Shown one piece after another: positions 1-8,009 of a DNA stretch of 45,893 bases. The notes beneath the pieces are model-generated. The model did not search any database, was not told the origin of the DNA, and worked only from the letters and a program-made list of their open reading frames with translations. Source of the DNA: DIGJ01 sp031553075 (GTDB taxonomy: Bacteria; Bacillota; Clostridia; Lachnospirales; Lachnospiraceae); contig JAVBLX010000138.1 of assembly GCA_031553075.1 (NCBI GenBank), forward strand, positions 1 through 45,893, written 5' to 3'. Position 1 is the stretch's first letter, and each line of letters opens with the position of its first letter. The position numbers and the translations under genes were made by a program.

Positions 1-15
1 GAAACAAATGGTGTA

Positions 16-512
16 ATTTCAATCCACGCCCCCGCGAAGGGAGCGACAAGTCAAATGTGAGTGTAAAAAAGTGTGTGTGAAATTTCAATCCACGCCCCCG
101 CGAAGGGAGCGACGATAGAATATGGGCTGAAATCAAAACCAGAAATATTTCAATCCACGCCCCCGCGAAGGGAGCGACTGTGTACTTTTCCTTGGATGCG
201 GCAGCTATGTAATTTCAATCCACGCCCCCGCGAAGGGAGCGACAATTGATATAGACACATCTTTAGCACTTGCATCGGATTTCAATCCACGCCCCCGCGA
301 AGGGAGCGACATGTCACACCGTTCATATATCCTTAATTATCTATTATTTCAATCCACGCCCCCGCGAAGGGAGCGACTTATGCACCATATCAGCTACCGA
401 CCTTACTAAATCAATTTCAATCCACGCCCCCGCGAAGGGAGCGACCTCACGTCAAAGCCATAATGCCGATGCATAGAAAAATTTCAATCCACGCCCCCGC
501 GAAGGGAGCGAC
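16..512 (-). CRISPR. Type I-C CRISPR array, 8 complete repeats
   Basis: Eight identical 32-bp repeats start at 16, 82, 147, 212, 279, 346, 414 and 481. On the plus strand each begins ATTTCAATCC and ends GGGAGCGAC, so in the usual I-C orientation (minus strand) it starts GTCGCTCCC and ends GTGGATTGAAAT. The seven complete spacers are 33-36 bp and all different. Bases 1-15 are part of another spacer, so the array continues beyond the window. The minus-strand orientation matches the cas genes and puts the leader-proximal repeat at 481-512, next to cas2. There is no repeat degeneration, which suggests a live array, but the true trailer end is not visible. Confidence 0.98.
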
Positions 513-681
513 AGCAAAAATAACCAATATACTAACTAAAATTTTATGCAATATGTTGATAAAAAATCAGTTTACTAATTATTTTTTTCTAAAGCAAATC
601 AAATTTAAAATAAAACAATCAAATCTGACCCCATTTCTGGTGCGAGTCCCCCTGCATATTTATGCTCACTACTGACTCGCA
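513..681 (-). promoter_or_regulatory. CRISPR leader with conserved stem-loop
   Basis: This A/T-rich stretch joins cas2 to the leader-proximal repeat. It contains a perfect 9-bp inverted repeat, GTGCGAGTC (640-648) and GACTCGCAC (674-682), with a 25-nt loop; its last base falls in the cas2 stop codon. The T-rich half next to the first repeat is typical of a leader. No clear -35/-10 pair was identified. A role in array transcription or spacer integration is inferred from position. Confidence 0.75.
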
Positions 682-972
682 CTACATAATCAGGGTTTGG
701 TCAGCAGCGGTTCCCCTGTCCACTCCAATATGTTCAACCTTAGTTTTATAGTTATTTCCTAAATAATAAAACCTTAAGCTATCCACTTTCACATCAATCA
801 ACTCTGATAGTGCTGCTTTAAGCCTTACACATTGAGCATTATCCAAAATACATTCAAATACAGAGTTTTGAACTCTTCTTCCATAGTTCACACACTGCTT
901 GGCTACTTTTCTCAACCGGGTTCTTCCTGCGGCAGTTTCCGTATTTACATCATAAGTAATTAATACCAGCAC
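682..972 (-). CDS. cas2: CRISPR-associated endonuclease Cas2 (type I-C)
   Basis: This 96-residue protein has the usual Cas2 length and fold signature: it opens with the hydrophobic beta strand MLVLITYDV, whose Asp is the conserved metal-site residue, and continues with RLRKVAKQCVNYG and NSVFEC, standard for I-C Cas2. Cas2 dimers bridge two Cas1 dimers in the spacer-integration complex. The gene is last in the cas operon, 9 bp after cas1 and directly before the leader, which is the normal I-C layout. Its stop codon touches the distal arm of the leader hairpin. Confidence 0.96.
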   Translation of the reverse strand: MLVLITYDVNTETAAGRTRLRKVAKQCVNYGRRVQNSVFECILDNAQCVRLKAALSELIDVKVDSLRFYYLGNNYKTKVEHIGVDRGTAADQTLIM

Positions 973-981
973 ATCAGCACC

Positions 982-2013
982 TCATTTCCACAAAAACGGT
1001 GGGTAACCATCCAAATCCCCCCTTAAGTATCTGGCAAGCAGCATAGCCTGCACATATGGTACCATTCCCCATTCAACCTTTTCTTTCAAGTAGGGATGTG
1101 TCAGCACTTCCTTTTTCTTATTTTGCCATTCAGTAAGTACCATTCTTCTTGTATCATCGTCCATAATCACGGCGCCATTCTCTTTTTTCTTAAACCCTTT
1201 GCTGTTTATAATTCTTTTATTGATTAATGATAATACAAATCGGTCTGCCAACACTGATCGCAATTCTTCAATAAGATCCAACGATAAAGAGGCACGCCCC
1301 GGCCGCTCCGTGTGAAGATATCCTACGTAAGGGTCAAGACCAACCGTTTCCAATGCAGATGTGATTGTATTCGTTAGCAGTGTATATACAAAAGACAGCA
1401 ATGCATTCACATTGTCCATAGGTGGTCTCTTGTTTCTCCCCTGAAAGGCAAAATCCTTTTTCTGCTGGAGTATTAATTCATCAAATACACCAAAGTACAC
1501 ACTCGCTGCTTCGCCTTCATATCCTCTTAATTGATCCGGCGTTTGACTATTTTGAATCAGTTCTATAGCCTTTTTCAGTTTTTCAGATGCAGCTTTCACT
1601 TTGTCAACATCAATCTGCATACCATGGTCTCTGGTAGCACGCTCAAGTACCCACCTGGCATTATAAACTTTCCCTATTATGCAGTTTATGGCAATTTCCA
1701 TGCTTTTTGACTGTTCCTGCCTAAATGTATATTGCTGTTCTCGTAAAATTACATTCCCTCTGACTTTTCCAGTAACCCGGGCTAAAAACTTTCCCTGTGG
1801 AGTCAGATAACAAAGAGAAATATTTTTATCTGCACAAGCTCCCATCAGAGCCGGACTTGTTCCACGATATCCAAAGGAGACAATCCCCTCCAGATTATGT
1901 AACGGTAACCTTCCAACCTCTTTTTCTTTATCTAATACAACAATATTTTCGCCATCAAGTGATAAATAGCTATCTTCTGAGGTTACATACAGCGTATTCA
2001 GTAATTTTTTCAT
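982..2013 (-). CDS. cas1: CRISPR-associated integrase Cas1 (type I-C)
   Basis: This 343-residue protein has the expected Cas1 length. The N-terminal beta domain opens with KKLLNTLYVTSEDSYL. The helical catalytic domain shows the three Cas1 metal-ligand regions: Glu in EGEAASVYFG (about residue 166), His in GYLHTERPG, and Asp/Glu in LSLDLIEELR. Cas1 catalyses integration of new spacers at the leader end of the array together with Cas2. The start codon overlaps the cas4 stop by 4 nt (ATGA), so translation is probably coupled. Nothing appears missing or truncated. Confidence 0.97.
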   Translation of the reverse strand: MKKLLNTLYVTSEDSYLSLDGENIVVLDKEKEVGRLPLHNLEGIVSFGYRGTSPALMGACADKNISLCYLTPQGKFLARVTGKVRGNVILREQQYTFRQEQSKSMEIAINCIIGKVYNARWVLERATRDHGMQIDVDKVKAASEKLKKAIELIQNSQTPDQLRGYEGEAASVYFGVFDELILQQKKDFAFQGRNKRPPMDNVNALLSFVYTLLTNTITSALETVGLDPYVGYLHTERPGRASLSLDLIEELRSVLADRFVLSLINKRIINSKGFKKKENGAVIMDDDTRRMVLTEWQNKKKEVLTHPYLKEKVEWGMVPYVQAMLLARYLRGDLDGYPPFLWK

Positions 2014-2675
2014 TCCTCATCCTCCGTCAGCACCTGATTTACATATTGTTTAACCGAAACTGTCTTTTCCAATGCTGGCAAGCAAATATCTTTCAGGGAA
2101 CACGACTTACAACTCTTACTATTCTTCACCTTAGGCGTATGATGGCGCTGATAATATTGATGCATCTCCGCGAACATTTCCTTTACCTGATTCCGCAGTT
2201 CATCGGTAAACCAAATCACTTCACGCCTTCTGGTTTCTCCATAAAAAAGAGCACCTTGTTCAATCCTGGCAGAAAACATTTCTTCCAGACACATGGCTTG
2301 TGCGGTCAATTGCAAAATATCTTCCTCCGACATTTTCGGTTTTCCCTTTTTATATTCAATTGGATAAATCTGATATAATCCTCTGTGTCCAAATAGTGGA
2401 ACCCCGTCTTCGCTCTTATGGAACTCTACAACATCACATTCTCCGCTTACCCCCATAATCTTGGAAGAAATGGGAAGCGCCCGTGTAATGAGAATATCTT
2501 TACGCTTTTCAACAAGGTAAGGATCATGGACCTTTTTGTGCATCAACTCACCAACAACGGTATGTACATTATCCTCCCATTGTTGTTCAATATGGATCAG
2601 TGCCCATTGACGCCGGCAAAATTTAAAATGCTGTATACCGGAAATCATTAAATAATCATCTTCCAAATATTCCAT
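2010..2675 (-). CDS. cas4: CRISPR-associated exonuclease Cas4 (type I-C)
   Basis: This 221-residue protein has the Cas4 iron-sulfur layout: one Cys near the N terminus (FKFCRRQW) and three Cys at the C terminus (CKSCSLKDIC), together the ligands of a [4Fe-4S] cluster. The nuclease core includes GECDVVEF and YPIEYKKGKP, matching the RecB-like motifs with the Asp and E-x-K catalytic residues. In I-C systems Cas4 works with Cas1 to trim prespacers and select the PAM. The start overlaps the cas7 stop in a TAATG junction and the stop overlaps cas1, so the three genes are one translationally coupled unit. Confidence 0.97.
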   Translation of the reverse strand: MEYLEDDYLMISGIQHFKFCRRQWALIHIEQQWEDNVHTVVGELMHKKVHDPYLVEKRKDILITRALPISSKIMGVSGECDVVEFHKSEDGVPLFGHRGLYQIYPIEYKKGKPKMSEEDILQLTAQAMCLEEMFSARIEQGALFYGETRRREVIWFTDELRNQVKEMFAEMHQYYQRHHTPKVKNSKSCKSCSLKDICLPALEKTVSVKQYVNQVLTEDEE

Positions 2676-3565
2676 TATATTTTCCTTATCACTTCTACAC
2701 TCTCTGGTATCCGGTCTTCCTGCACCTTAACCGCATAATCCTGATATTTTCTGGGATAAAGAACATCATCATTCCGTTTTACTTCCACCGTATCAAATAA
2801 TTTATATGCCGGACAATCGCCAAGCTCTTTACTGTGCTTAAAAACAATCAGTTCACGTACTGCCATTTTTCCACGGGCTGCTGAATGATCATGTTCGAAC
2901 ATATTGATAATTGCTTCCCACAAAAGCTCAAGATCCTCTTCGGAGAACCCCGTTACTTTTCTGGCTAAATTAGCGGATATATATCCCTCTACCCGATACA
3001 AACCATAGGGTACAATACTTTTTCTTCCCATTTCCGTACTCTTAGCTTCGGCATCCTTTTCCGTTGTAATTGCCACTCTGGTGATTGTCACTTCCTGACT
3101 GATAATCGGGTCAATACTTCTAGCAAAACCAAGCTGAACCGGTCCCCGCACTTGCCCGCAGTTCAATGCTGCCTTTACGAAAGTCGTCATGACTGCACCA
3201 AAAGTACGGATATCGTAAAAATTACTGCACATAAAATCGCGTATTTTGACATCCGCATCCGGGTCACTCTTTTTCAGATTTTTAGCCGCATTCTCATCAA
3301 TTCCTAACGACTTATATGCTTCATTATCACTTCGATTTAACGGTACATCTTCTTTTATATAAATTCGATATCCCTGTGCATCTTCCTTCACTGTTTCAAT
3401 ATAATTTCTGATTTTTCGTTTCAAACAAACATCCGTTACCAGACCATAGCCGCTTTCCGGGTCAACTCTTGGCATATTTCCGGCATCGGGATCACCATTG
3501 GGATTACCATTTTCCACATCAAATAACACAACAAACTCATACCTGTTTTTAATCACTTCACTCAT
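2675..3565 (-). CDS. cas7: Cascade backbone protein Cas7 (Csd2, type I-C)
   Basis: This 296-residue protein is a Csd2/Cas7c family member. The N terminus carries the family signature FDVENGNPNGDPDAGN followed by PRVDPESGYGLVTDVCLKRK. Cas7 polymerises along the crRNA spacer to form the Cascade backbone and produces the kinked R-loop in which every sixth guide base is not paired. The start directly follows the cas8c stop, with a ribosome site inside the end of cas8c. Length and motifs are complete. Confidence 0.97.
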   Translation of the reverse strand: MSEVIKNRYEFVVLFDVENGNPNGDPDAGNMPRVDPESGYGLVTDVCLKRKIRNYIETVKEDAQGYRIYIKEDVPLNRSDNEAYKSLGIDENAAKNLKKSDPDADVKIRDFMCSNFYDIRTFGAVMTTFVKAALNCGQVRGPVQLGFARSIDPIISQEVTITRVAITTEKDAEAKSTEMGRKSIVPYGLYRVEGYISANLARKVTGFSEEDLELLWEAIINMFEHDHSAARGKMAVRELIVFKHSKELGDCPAYKLFDTVEVKRNDDVLYPRKYQDYAVKVQEDRIPESVEVIRKI

Positions 3566-3931
3566 CTACTTTTCCTCCTTTTTTTCGTATCTTTTCTGAA
3601 CCTGATGATAATAGCCCAGCATGAATTGCCCTTGCTCTTCCAACGAAATTCTTGCTGGAAAGCTTTCCATTTTTCCCATTAACTCGGTAATCAGTTTTTC
3701 ATAATTAATTTTCAATCCTTCTTTTTGTGTACCAAATTTTTTAATATGACTATTCTTTAACTTCATCAGTACCGGGAAAATCATTCCCGGAGTAGCACAG
3801 GCTGAATTAAAATAGCGGTCACGGATTGTCGCATTAATGCCTGGATTTGCCTCTTCCTGAATCGCCTCCAAGACCGCAAACAGACGCCCCAGCACATATG
3901 ATGCATCATTCTTATTTTCATTTAGTTTCAC
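3566..3931 (-). CDS. cas11c: Probable Cas11c small subunit from an internal start in cas8c
   Basis: Within the cas8c frame, an AAAAGGGGGAAG ribosome-site-like sequence (G-run 3940-3944) lies 8 nt before a GTG at 3929-3931. Translation from there gives a 121-residue protein starting with VKLNENKNDASYVLGRLF and sharing the cas8c stop. In characterised I-C systems Cas11c, the small subunit lining the Cascade belly, is made exactly this way from the 3' part of cas8c. The internal ribosome site and start codon are visible; actual production is inferred. Confidence 0.7.
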   Translation of the reverse strand: MKLNENKNDASYVLGRLFAVLEAIQEEANPGINATIRDRYFNSACATPGMIFPVLMKLKNSHIKKFGTQKEGLKINYEKLITELMGKMESFPARISLEEQGQFMLGYYHQVQKRYEKKEEK

Positions 3932-5296
3932 AAATGCTTCCCCCTTTTCTAAAGTATGGTTTCTTATTAAACAAGCCTTTATAATCGCAGCTCTTCCCCA
4001 GGTAATCTGCCCCTGCTCCGCTCTGATTCGAATCAATGCATTGCTGTACAGGTTTTCGGGATACCGGCCGCCGGATAAAATTGCCTGAAATACCATCGCC
4101 GCCATATTAGGCACCGGCATTTTATCCCGGGAATTTTGATTGACGGTTTGTTGCAGCATCTTCCAAATTCCCATATATTCCATTGTTTCCCAGGATGGTT
4201 TGACAATGTTCATTCTTTCATAATGTTTGGCAAGATTGGTAAGAATATTTCCAAAATCGTCCTGATAAAAAAATCGCACGGATAATCTGGCAGCATTGGG
4301 AGCCAGGCCCAAGATGTAAAACTTTTGGTCTTTATTAAGCTCCATTCCATTTATATCAATCGCTCGTTGCTCTTTCAATGCCTGAAATACGCCTTTTACC
4401 GTCTCTTGATTGTCTACTGTCGGCTCCGCTGACCAGGCAAACGCTTCCTGATAGGCTTCTTCACCGCTTTCTGCCCAAAAAACCACCGTTGTGTCACCTA
4501 AACGAAATACATATTCTTTCTGCTGCAGCAAATAGTTTAGGGCTGTCGTGTATGCAAATGTTGCATAGGTTCCAACTGGTGCATTATAGCTTTGTTCTTT
4601 TCCATAAGATTCAAAAGAAGGTGCATTAAAGGATACCAACGCCGCTCCGCTGGATTGCGCCCCCTGGATTCCCTTAATTGTATTATGTATTCTGGATATT
4701 TCCGCCCGTTCACCTGTTACAAGACAGATTCCCATTGTCTCTGCAGACGAAATCTCTCTGCTTTTCACCCATGCAGTCCGGATATCCTGATCCCCTTGCG
4801 CATATTTTATACCCATAGAAAAAATCAGATTCTCTCCTGCTGTTATCTCTTCCCAGACGTCCGACAATTCCTGATTTTCTTTGGCAGCGTCCGGCTCCCA
4901 GGACAAGAAAAAATTTCTGATTGCTGTTGCCATATCCCCGGGTACCTGGTCCAAGATCGCAAGGTGCCTCTTTTTTGCTGCTTCAAAACATTCCCTAACC
5001 CGCTTACCACTTCCCGCACTATCAATCCCAAGTAAATATTTTGAATTATCACATAGAAAATTTGCTGCTACTCCGGAAGAACGAGTCAGCATCTCCGGAA
5101 CTTCAAGGGATTGGGATACCCACACAGTCTTTTTTCCGTTAGTTTCTTCCCTCTTTAAGGGGATAATATTGGTAATCTTTCCATCTGCCGAAAGATTTAT
5201 TGCAAAAGCAACTTTTGCATGACACCAGCCCTGTCTGGATACTTTCTGTTCGTCTGCTAACGTTTCATAATGCTTTACCAAAGCTTGCAGAATCAT
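3566..5296 (-). CDS. cas8c: Cascade large subunit Cas8c (Csd1)
   Basis: This 576-residue protein is a Csd1/Cas8c member, starting MILQALVKHYETLADE. I chose the ATG at 5296 rather than the upstream in-frame ATG at 5311, because a GAGGTGG ribosome site lies at the right distance and the ATG overlaps the cas5 stop as ATGA. Cas8c reads the PAM and helps recruit Cas3. The C-terminal part includes LGRLFAVLEAIQE, typical of the region translated separately as Cas11c. It is the second gene of the cas5-cas8-cas7-cas4-cas1-cas2 run. Confidence 0.96.
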   Translation of the reverse strand: MILQALVKHYETLADEQKVSRQGWCHAKVAFAINLSADGKITNIIPLKREETNGKKTVWVSQSLEVPEMLTRSSGVAANFLCDNSKYLLGIDSAGSGKRVRECFEAAKKRHLAILDQVPGDMATAIRNFFLSWEPDAAKENQELSDVWEEITAGENLIFSMGIKYAQGDQDIRTAWVKSREISSAETMGICLVTGERAEISRIHNTIKGIQGAQSSGAALVSFNAPSFESYGKEQSYNAPVGTYATFAYTTALNYLLQQKEYVFRLGDTTVVFWAESGEEAYQEAFAWSAEPTVDNQETVKGVFQALKEQRAIDINGMELNKDQKFYILGLAPNAARLSVRFFYQDDFGNILTNLAKHYERMNIVKPSWETMEYMGIWKMLQQTVNQNSRDKMPVPNMAAMVFQAILSGGRYPENLYSNALIRIRAEQGQITWGRAAIIKACLIRNHTLEKGEAFVKLNENKNDASYVLGRLFAVLEAIQEEANPGINATIRDRYFNSACATPGMIFPVLMKLKNSHIKKFGTQKEGLKINYEKLITELMGKMESFPARISLEEQGQFMLGYYHQVQKRYEKKEEK

Positions 5297-5955
5297 CGAA
5301 CCACCTCGCAATCTCTCACGTCCAGAATACCTTTTTTCATAACTGCACGAAAGAACATTGGCTGTATGTTGTCTATATCAGAGTAATCCATGTCATACAG
5401 CATAAAGCCCAAATCTTTTTCCGCCACATCATCATAAGCAGTAGTAACCTCCTCTTCCTCACACAGACAAAAGTGAGCTGGAAATTCTCTGCAGCCAAAA
5501 TATGGCGTATGATAGCATTCTCCTCTTTTTAACCGACGTATAATAATGTCTTTAAATTTGCCTGGATTATCACTTTCATTGGCCTTTTCTGTCAATTCAA
5601 AATGTGCTTCAATGACATACTCCACCTCCCGTAACAGCAGGGATGCTCTTTGCACAATATCTGCTTTGGTACTGATAAAAAGTGGCTTATCACCACCATT
5701 ATATGCCGTCAGAACATTATTGGCTGAGATGGTACTCTTCACTTCGTTTCGGCGGACACTTGTAAATTGAATCGGTTTGTTTACATAAATCCGATCAATG
5801 ATCCACAGCATGCCAGGGTGCCAATATATGGCTTCTAAAATTCCACGAGCTGCAGAAGGTGTCATAACATCATAAGTGCATCGCTCCACTTTCATTTCCG
5901 GTCTGGAGAAGAGAGCATAATCTCCCCATACCTTTACTTTCACACCAATTCCCAT
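5293..5955 (-). CDS. cas5c: Cas5c (Cas5d), crRNA-processing Cascade subunit
   Basis: This 220-residue protein begins with VKVWGDYALFSRPE, the Cas5d signature, and ends with a DVRDCEVVR tail. In type I-C, which lacks Cas6, Cas5c cuts the pre-crRNA at the base of the repeat hairpin and stays on the 11-nt 5' handle. Of the Tyr/Lys/His residues described in the Bacillus halodurans enzyme, Tyr44 and Lys133 (GKFKD) can be aligned by eye, but the position next to the Lys is Phe instead of His. An AAGGAGG site precedes the start. It is the first gene of the effector block, 3' of a decayed region. Confidence 0.95.
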   Translation of the reverse strand: MGIGVKVKVWGDYALFSRPEMKVERCTYDVMTPSAARGILEAIYWHPGMLWIIDRIYVNKPIQFTSVRRNEVKSTISANNVLTAYNGGDKPLFISTKADIVQRASLLLREVEYVIEAHFELTEKANESDNPGKFKDIIIRRLKRGECYHTPYFGCREFPAHFCLCEEEEVTTAYDDVAEKDLGFMLYDMDYSDIDNIQPMFFRAVMKKGILDVRDCEVVR

Positions 5956-5982
5956 GTTTTCCTCCTTTCAATCTTCTATCTT

Positions 5983-6368
5983 CTATCTTTTAGTCATTAC
6001 ACTGGTCGTTAATAATCGACTGTATATTTGACCAATATTGCTTGTAACAATACCTTTGCATAATCTAATATCATTATTAAGCTTGTTTTCCTGTTCAATT
6101 GCCACATGAACATTGTGCGCTAATTCACCTATTGCATTGTTTTTTTTGGGACGCATCTTGGATTTTTTACGAAAAACATCTTCTATGTATCTTCTTCAGT
6201 TTTGCCCCCTTCCAACCCATTGGTTTTGGATAATGTTATTTGAATCATGCAGAATTATTTCATCAACGGAATTTTCATAATGTAATAACAAAAATAATTC
6301 AAAACTTGGGTTTGATTAGATAAATGTTGGTGTTCTTCTGTTTTTTCCAAATATGCTATATCTATCAT
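5983..6368 (-). pseudogene. Decayed companion gene of the AAA ATPase, possibly RloB-like
   Basis: A reading frame opens with an ATG (6366-6368) overlapping the ATPase stop as ATGA but ends after 37 codons at 6255. Another frame continues with a readable tail, FLLLHYENSVDEIILHD, is broken by one in-frame stop, then runs through MRPKKNNAIGELAHNV to a TAG at 5983. The segment SNQ followed shortly by FLLLHYENS recalls the SNPxFExxLLLHFE motif of RloB proteins, which often follow AAA ATPases of this kind. At least one frameshift and one stop make it non-functional as a single protein. The RloB assignment rests on this one short motif. No clear cas5 promoter was found inside. Confidence 0.35.
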
Positions 6369-7714
6369 ACCTCCTTAAATCCAAAGGAGGTGAACACTGG
6401 AATTGCACCATATCTGCCTTCAAGATATGCTTTACTGAGCTTCTTGTCATAACGCTCTTTAAATCTGTCCAATGAATAAATATTACTGTTATTATCCTTA
6501 TCTCGTTCCACAAACCATATTTCATCTCGGCGAAACAATTCCTGATCCATTATAGATGCTTCATGAGTAGTAAATACCAACTGAATCTTTTGCTCTGGAT
6601 GCATTTGATCAAATAGTTCAATAAATTTTGCTGTCAATTTAGGGTGTAAGCTTCGTTCCATCTCATCAATAACATATACCTTATTTTCAGTCTTATTCAA
6701 AAGAATATCCAGCAATTCAAACAAACGTCTCGTTCCATCCGATTCCTCCTTAAAGTTAAAATCATAAAATGAGTTTCCATGTTTTAGTTTAATCGTGGTT
6801 ACTTTAAGTTCACCATTGTCAAGACTCTCGATATTGAAAAAGCTTTTATTGGATCTCATTGACACTTTAACTTTTTCAATTCCTTCTTCTAACTTCTTTT
6901 TAATGTCCTCCATCAAATCATCATATACATATTGAGGAAGTTCTTTTTTTAGTTCATCTTTGGATATCTCATCAATTCTGACTTCGCTAATACCGGTATC
7001 AAAAATTTTAATTAATTTGTTAATTTTTATCAACGATGTCTCATTATAATAGTACTCAAAACTTGTTATTGAAGTCTGGGGTGAACATACAACCAAACCA
7101 TTACTTATCCAATTAAATACTTCTTTGAAAAAGCCAAGTTTTGAAGTTGGGGTGTATTTCTTTCCTTGATTCATAAATGACAAAAACAGAAGGTTTGAAT
7201 TTTCATCAAAATCTTCTAAATACGTTTGAATTTTTATTTTGTCGTTGCTTTCTAACGATATGCTTTCGCCAAGCACAGGTTTTTGCGCCTGTTGTCTTTC
7301 AAACAAAGCCTTTGCTGATCCATTTTGATATAATTCATACATCCATTCAGACATAATTTTTCGATCCTGCAGGATGACAGAAAAACCATACGCATAGAAC
7401 TTGCCATTTGTCGTAAACTGAATCTCAAATGTACTGGGCTTTTGGGCGTTAGATTCTTTTGATTTACAAACCATTGTGGCTGCGTGGGCAGGTGTCGCCT
7501 TGGAAACACTATACTGAATAAACCTGAATACCTCAACTAAATTAGATTTCCCTGCAGCGTTGGCACCGTAAATCACGGCGTATTTCAAAAGAGGTGTGCT
7601 TTTAACACTGATTTTATGTTCCGTTTTTTTTCTTGTTTTATTCGATGGAATCATAGTCAATTCTGTTTCATTCTCAAACGACAAAAAATTGTTGACTAGT
7701 ACTTTCACCAACAT
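6365..7714 (-). CDS. AAA family ATPase (ABC/SMC-like, RloA/OLD-type N-terminal ATPase)
   Basis: This 449-residue protein has an ABC/SMC-type ATPase core: FLSFENETEL near the N terminus, Walker A GANAAGKS at residues 50-57, Walker B VIDEMERSLHP near 348, and a switch His in VFTTHEAS near 384. No nuclease or TOPRIM domain follows. Such stand-alone ATPases (AAA_15/AAA_21 type) are common in phage-defence pairs, where the partner is the effector; here the next reading frame is decayed. It lies between cas3 and cas5, which normally adjoin in I-C loci. AAGGAGG precedes the ATG by 9 nt. It is probably co-transcribed from the strong promoter at 8010-8038. The defence role is an inference. Confidence 0.8.
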   Translation of the reverse strand: MLVKVLVNNFLSFENETELTMIPSNKTRKKTEHKISVKSTPLLKYAVIYGANAAGKSNLVEVFRFIQYSVSKATPAHAATMVCKSKESNAQKPSTFEIQFTTNGKFYAYGFSVILQDRKIMSEWMYELYQNGSAKALFERQQAQKPVLGESISLESNDKIKIQTYLEDFDENSNLLFLSFMNQGKKYTPTSKLGFFKEVFNWISNGLVVCSPQTSITSFEYYYNETSLIKINKLIKIFDTGISEVRIDEISKDELKKELPQYVYDDLMEDIKKKLEEGIEKVKVSMRSNKSFFNIESLDNGELKVTTIKLKHGNSFYDFNFKEESDGTRRLFELLDILLNKTENKVYVIDEMERSLHPKLTAKFIELFDQMHPEQKIQLVFTTHEASIMDQELFRRDEIWFVERDKDNNSNIYSLDRFKERYDKKLSKAYLEGRYGAIPVFTSFGFKEV

Positions 7715-7856
7715 ATATTAATACCTCCTTCATTACCAATTAGTTTTATTACATATAAGTCATAGTCTATTTATCAGGAAATTAATACTTAATTTGGAGA
7801 TTTTTTCTCTTTATCTTAAAGTACCACATATTGAATAAATTAACAAGACAGACTAT

Positions 7857-7952
7857 TCATTTTTTACTGTTATTTCTATCAGTGTAGGCAATCAGCGCTA
7901 TAATTAGCATTCCAAATGCTATCATTAATGATATTGCTTCATATATACTCAT
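7857..7952 (-). CDS. Small hydrophobic peptide, holin-like toxin type; candidate CreT
   Basis: This 31-residue reading frame has an AAGGGGAG ribosome site (7958-7965) five bases before its ATG. The peptide begins MSIYEAISLMIAFGML, continues with a hydrophobic stretch LIIALIAY, and ends in a charged polar tail (DRNNSKK). That plan (MSxYE, one membrane helix of about 18 residues, lysine-rich end) is the plan of the small putative holin-like toxins of Firmicutes. A perfect consensus promoter lies upstream and a crRNA-like unit is divergent from it, with a spacer matching its 5' UTR. I infer a membrane toxin silenced by Cascade. Toxicity is not shown by sequence, and a small regulatory leader peptide for the downstream ATPase gene is the alternative. 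Confidence 0.8.
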   Translation of the reverse strand: MSIYEAISLMIAFGMLIIALIAYTDRNNSKK

Positions 7953-7967
7953 CAAATCTCCCCTTAT

Positions 7968-8003
7968 TTCATTCTGTTTTGTATTATATATAAATTATGT
8001 TCT
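7968..8003 (+). promoter_or_regulatory. Protospacer-like target of the crRNA-like unit, with TTC PAM
   Basis: TTC at 7968-7970 is followed by 33 bases (7971-8003) that match the spacer-like segment at 8129-8161 at 17 of the first 21 positions: 1-5, 8-11, 13-17 and 19-21. Mismatches are at 6, 7, 12 and 18, and the distal part is mostly unmatched. Positions 6, 12 and 18 are the flipped-out bases of type I guides. TTC is the commonly reported I-C PAM. The site fills the interval between the toxin -10 box and its ribosome site, so bound Cascade would block transcription. Confidence 0.85.
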
Positions 8004-8009
8004 AAAGTT

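Noticed and set aside
270..675. Open frames across the CRISPR array and leader
   Set aside because: They are made of translated repeats (the recurring ISIHAPAKGAT) and leader sequence, with no ribosome site or family match.
1797..2378. 193-codon open frame antisense to cas1 and cas4
   Set aside because: It is a shadow of two well-supported genes and has no start context.
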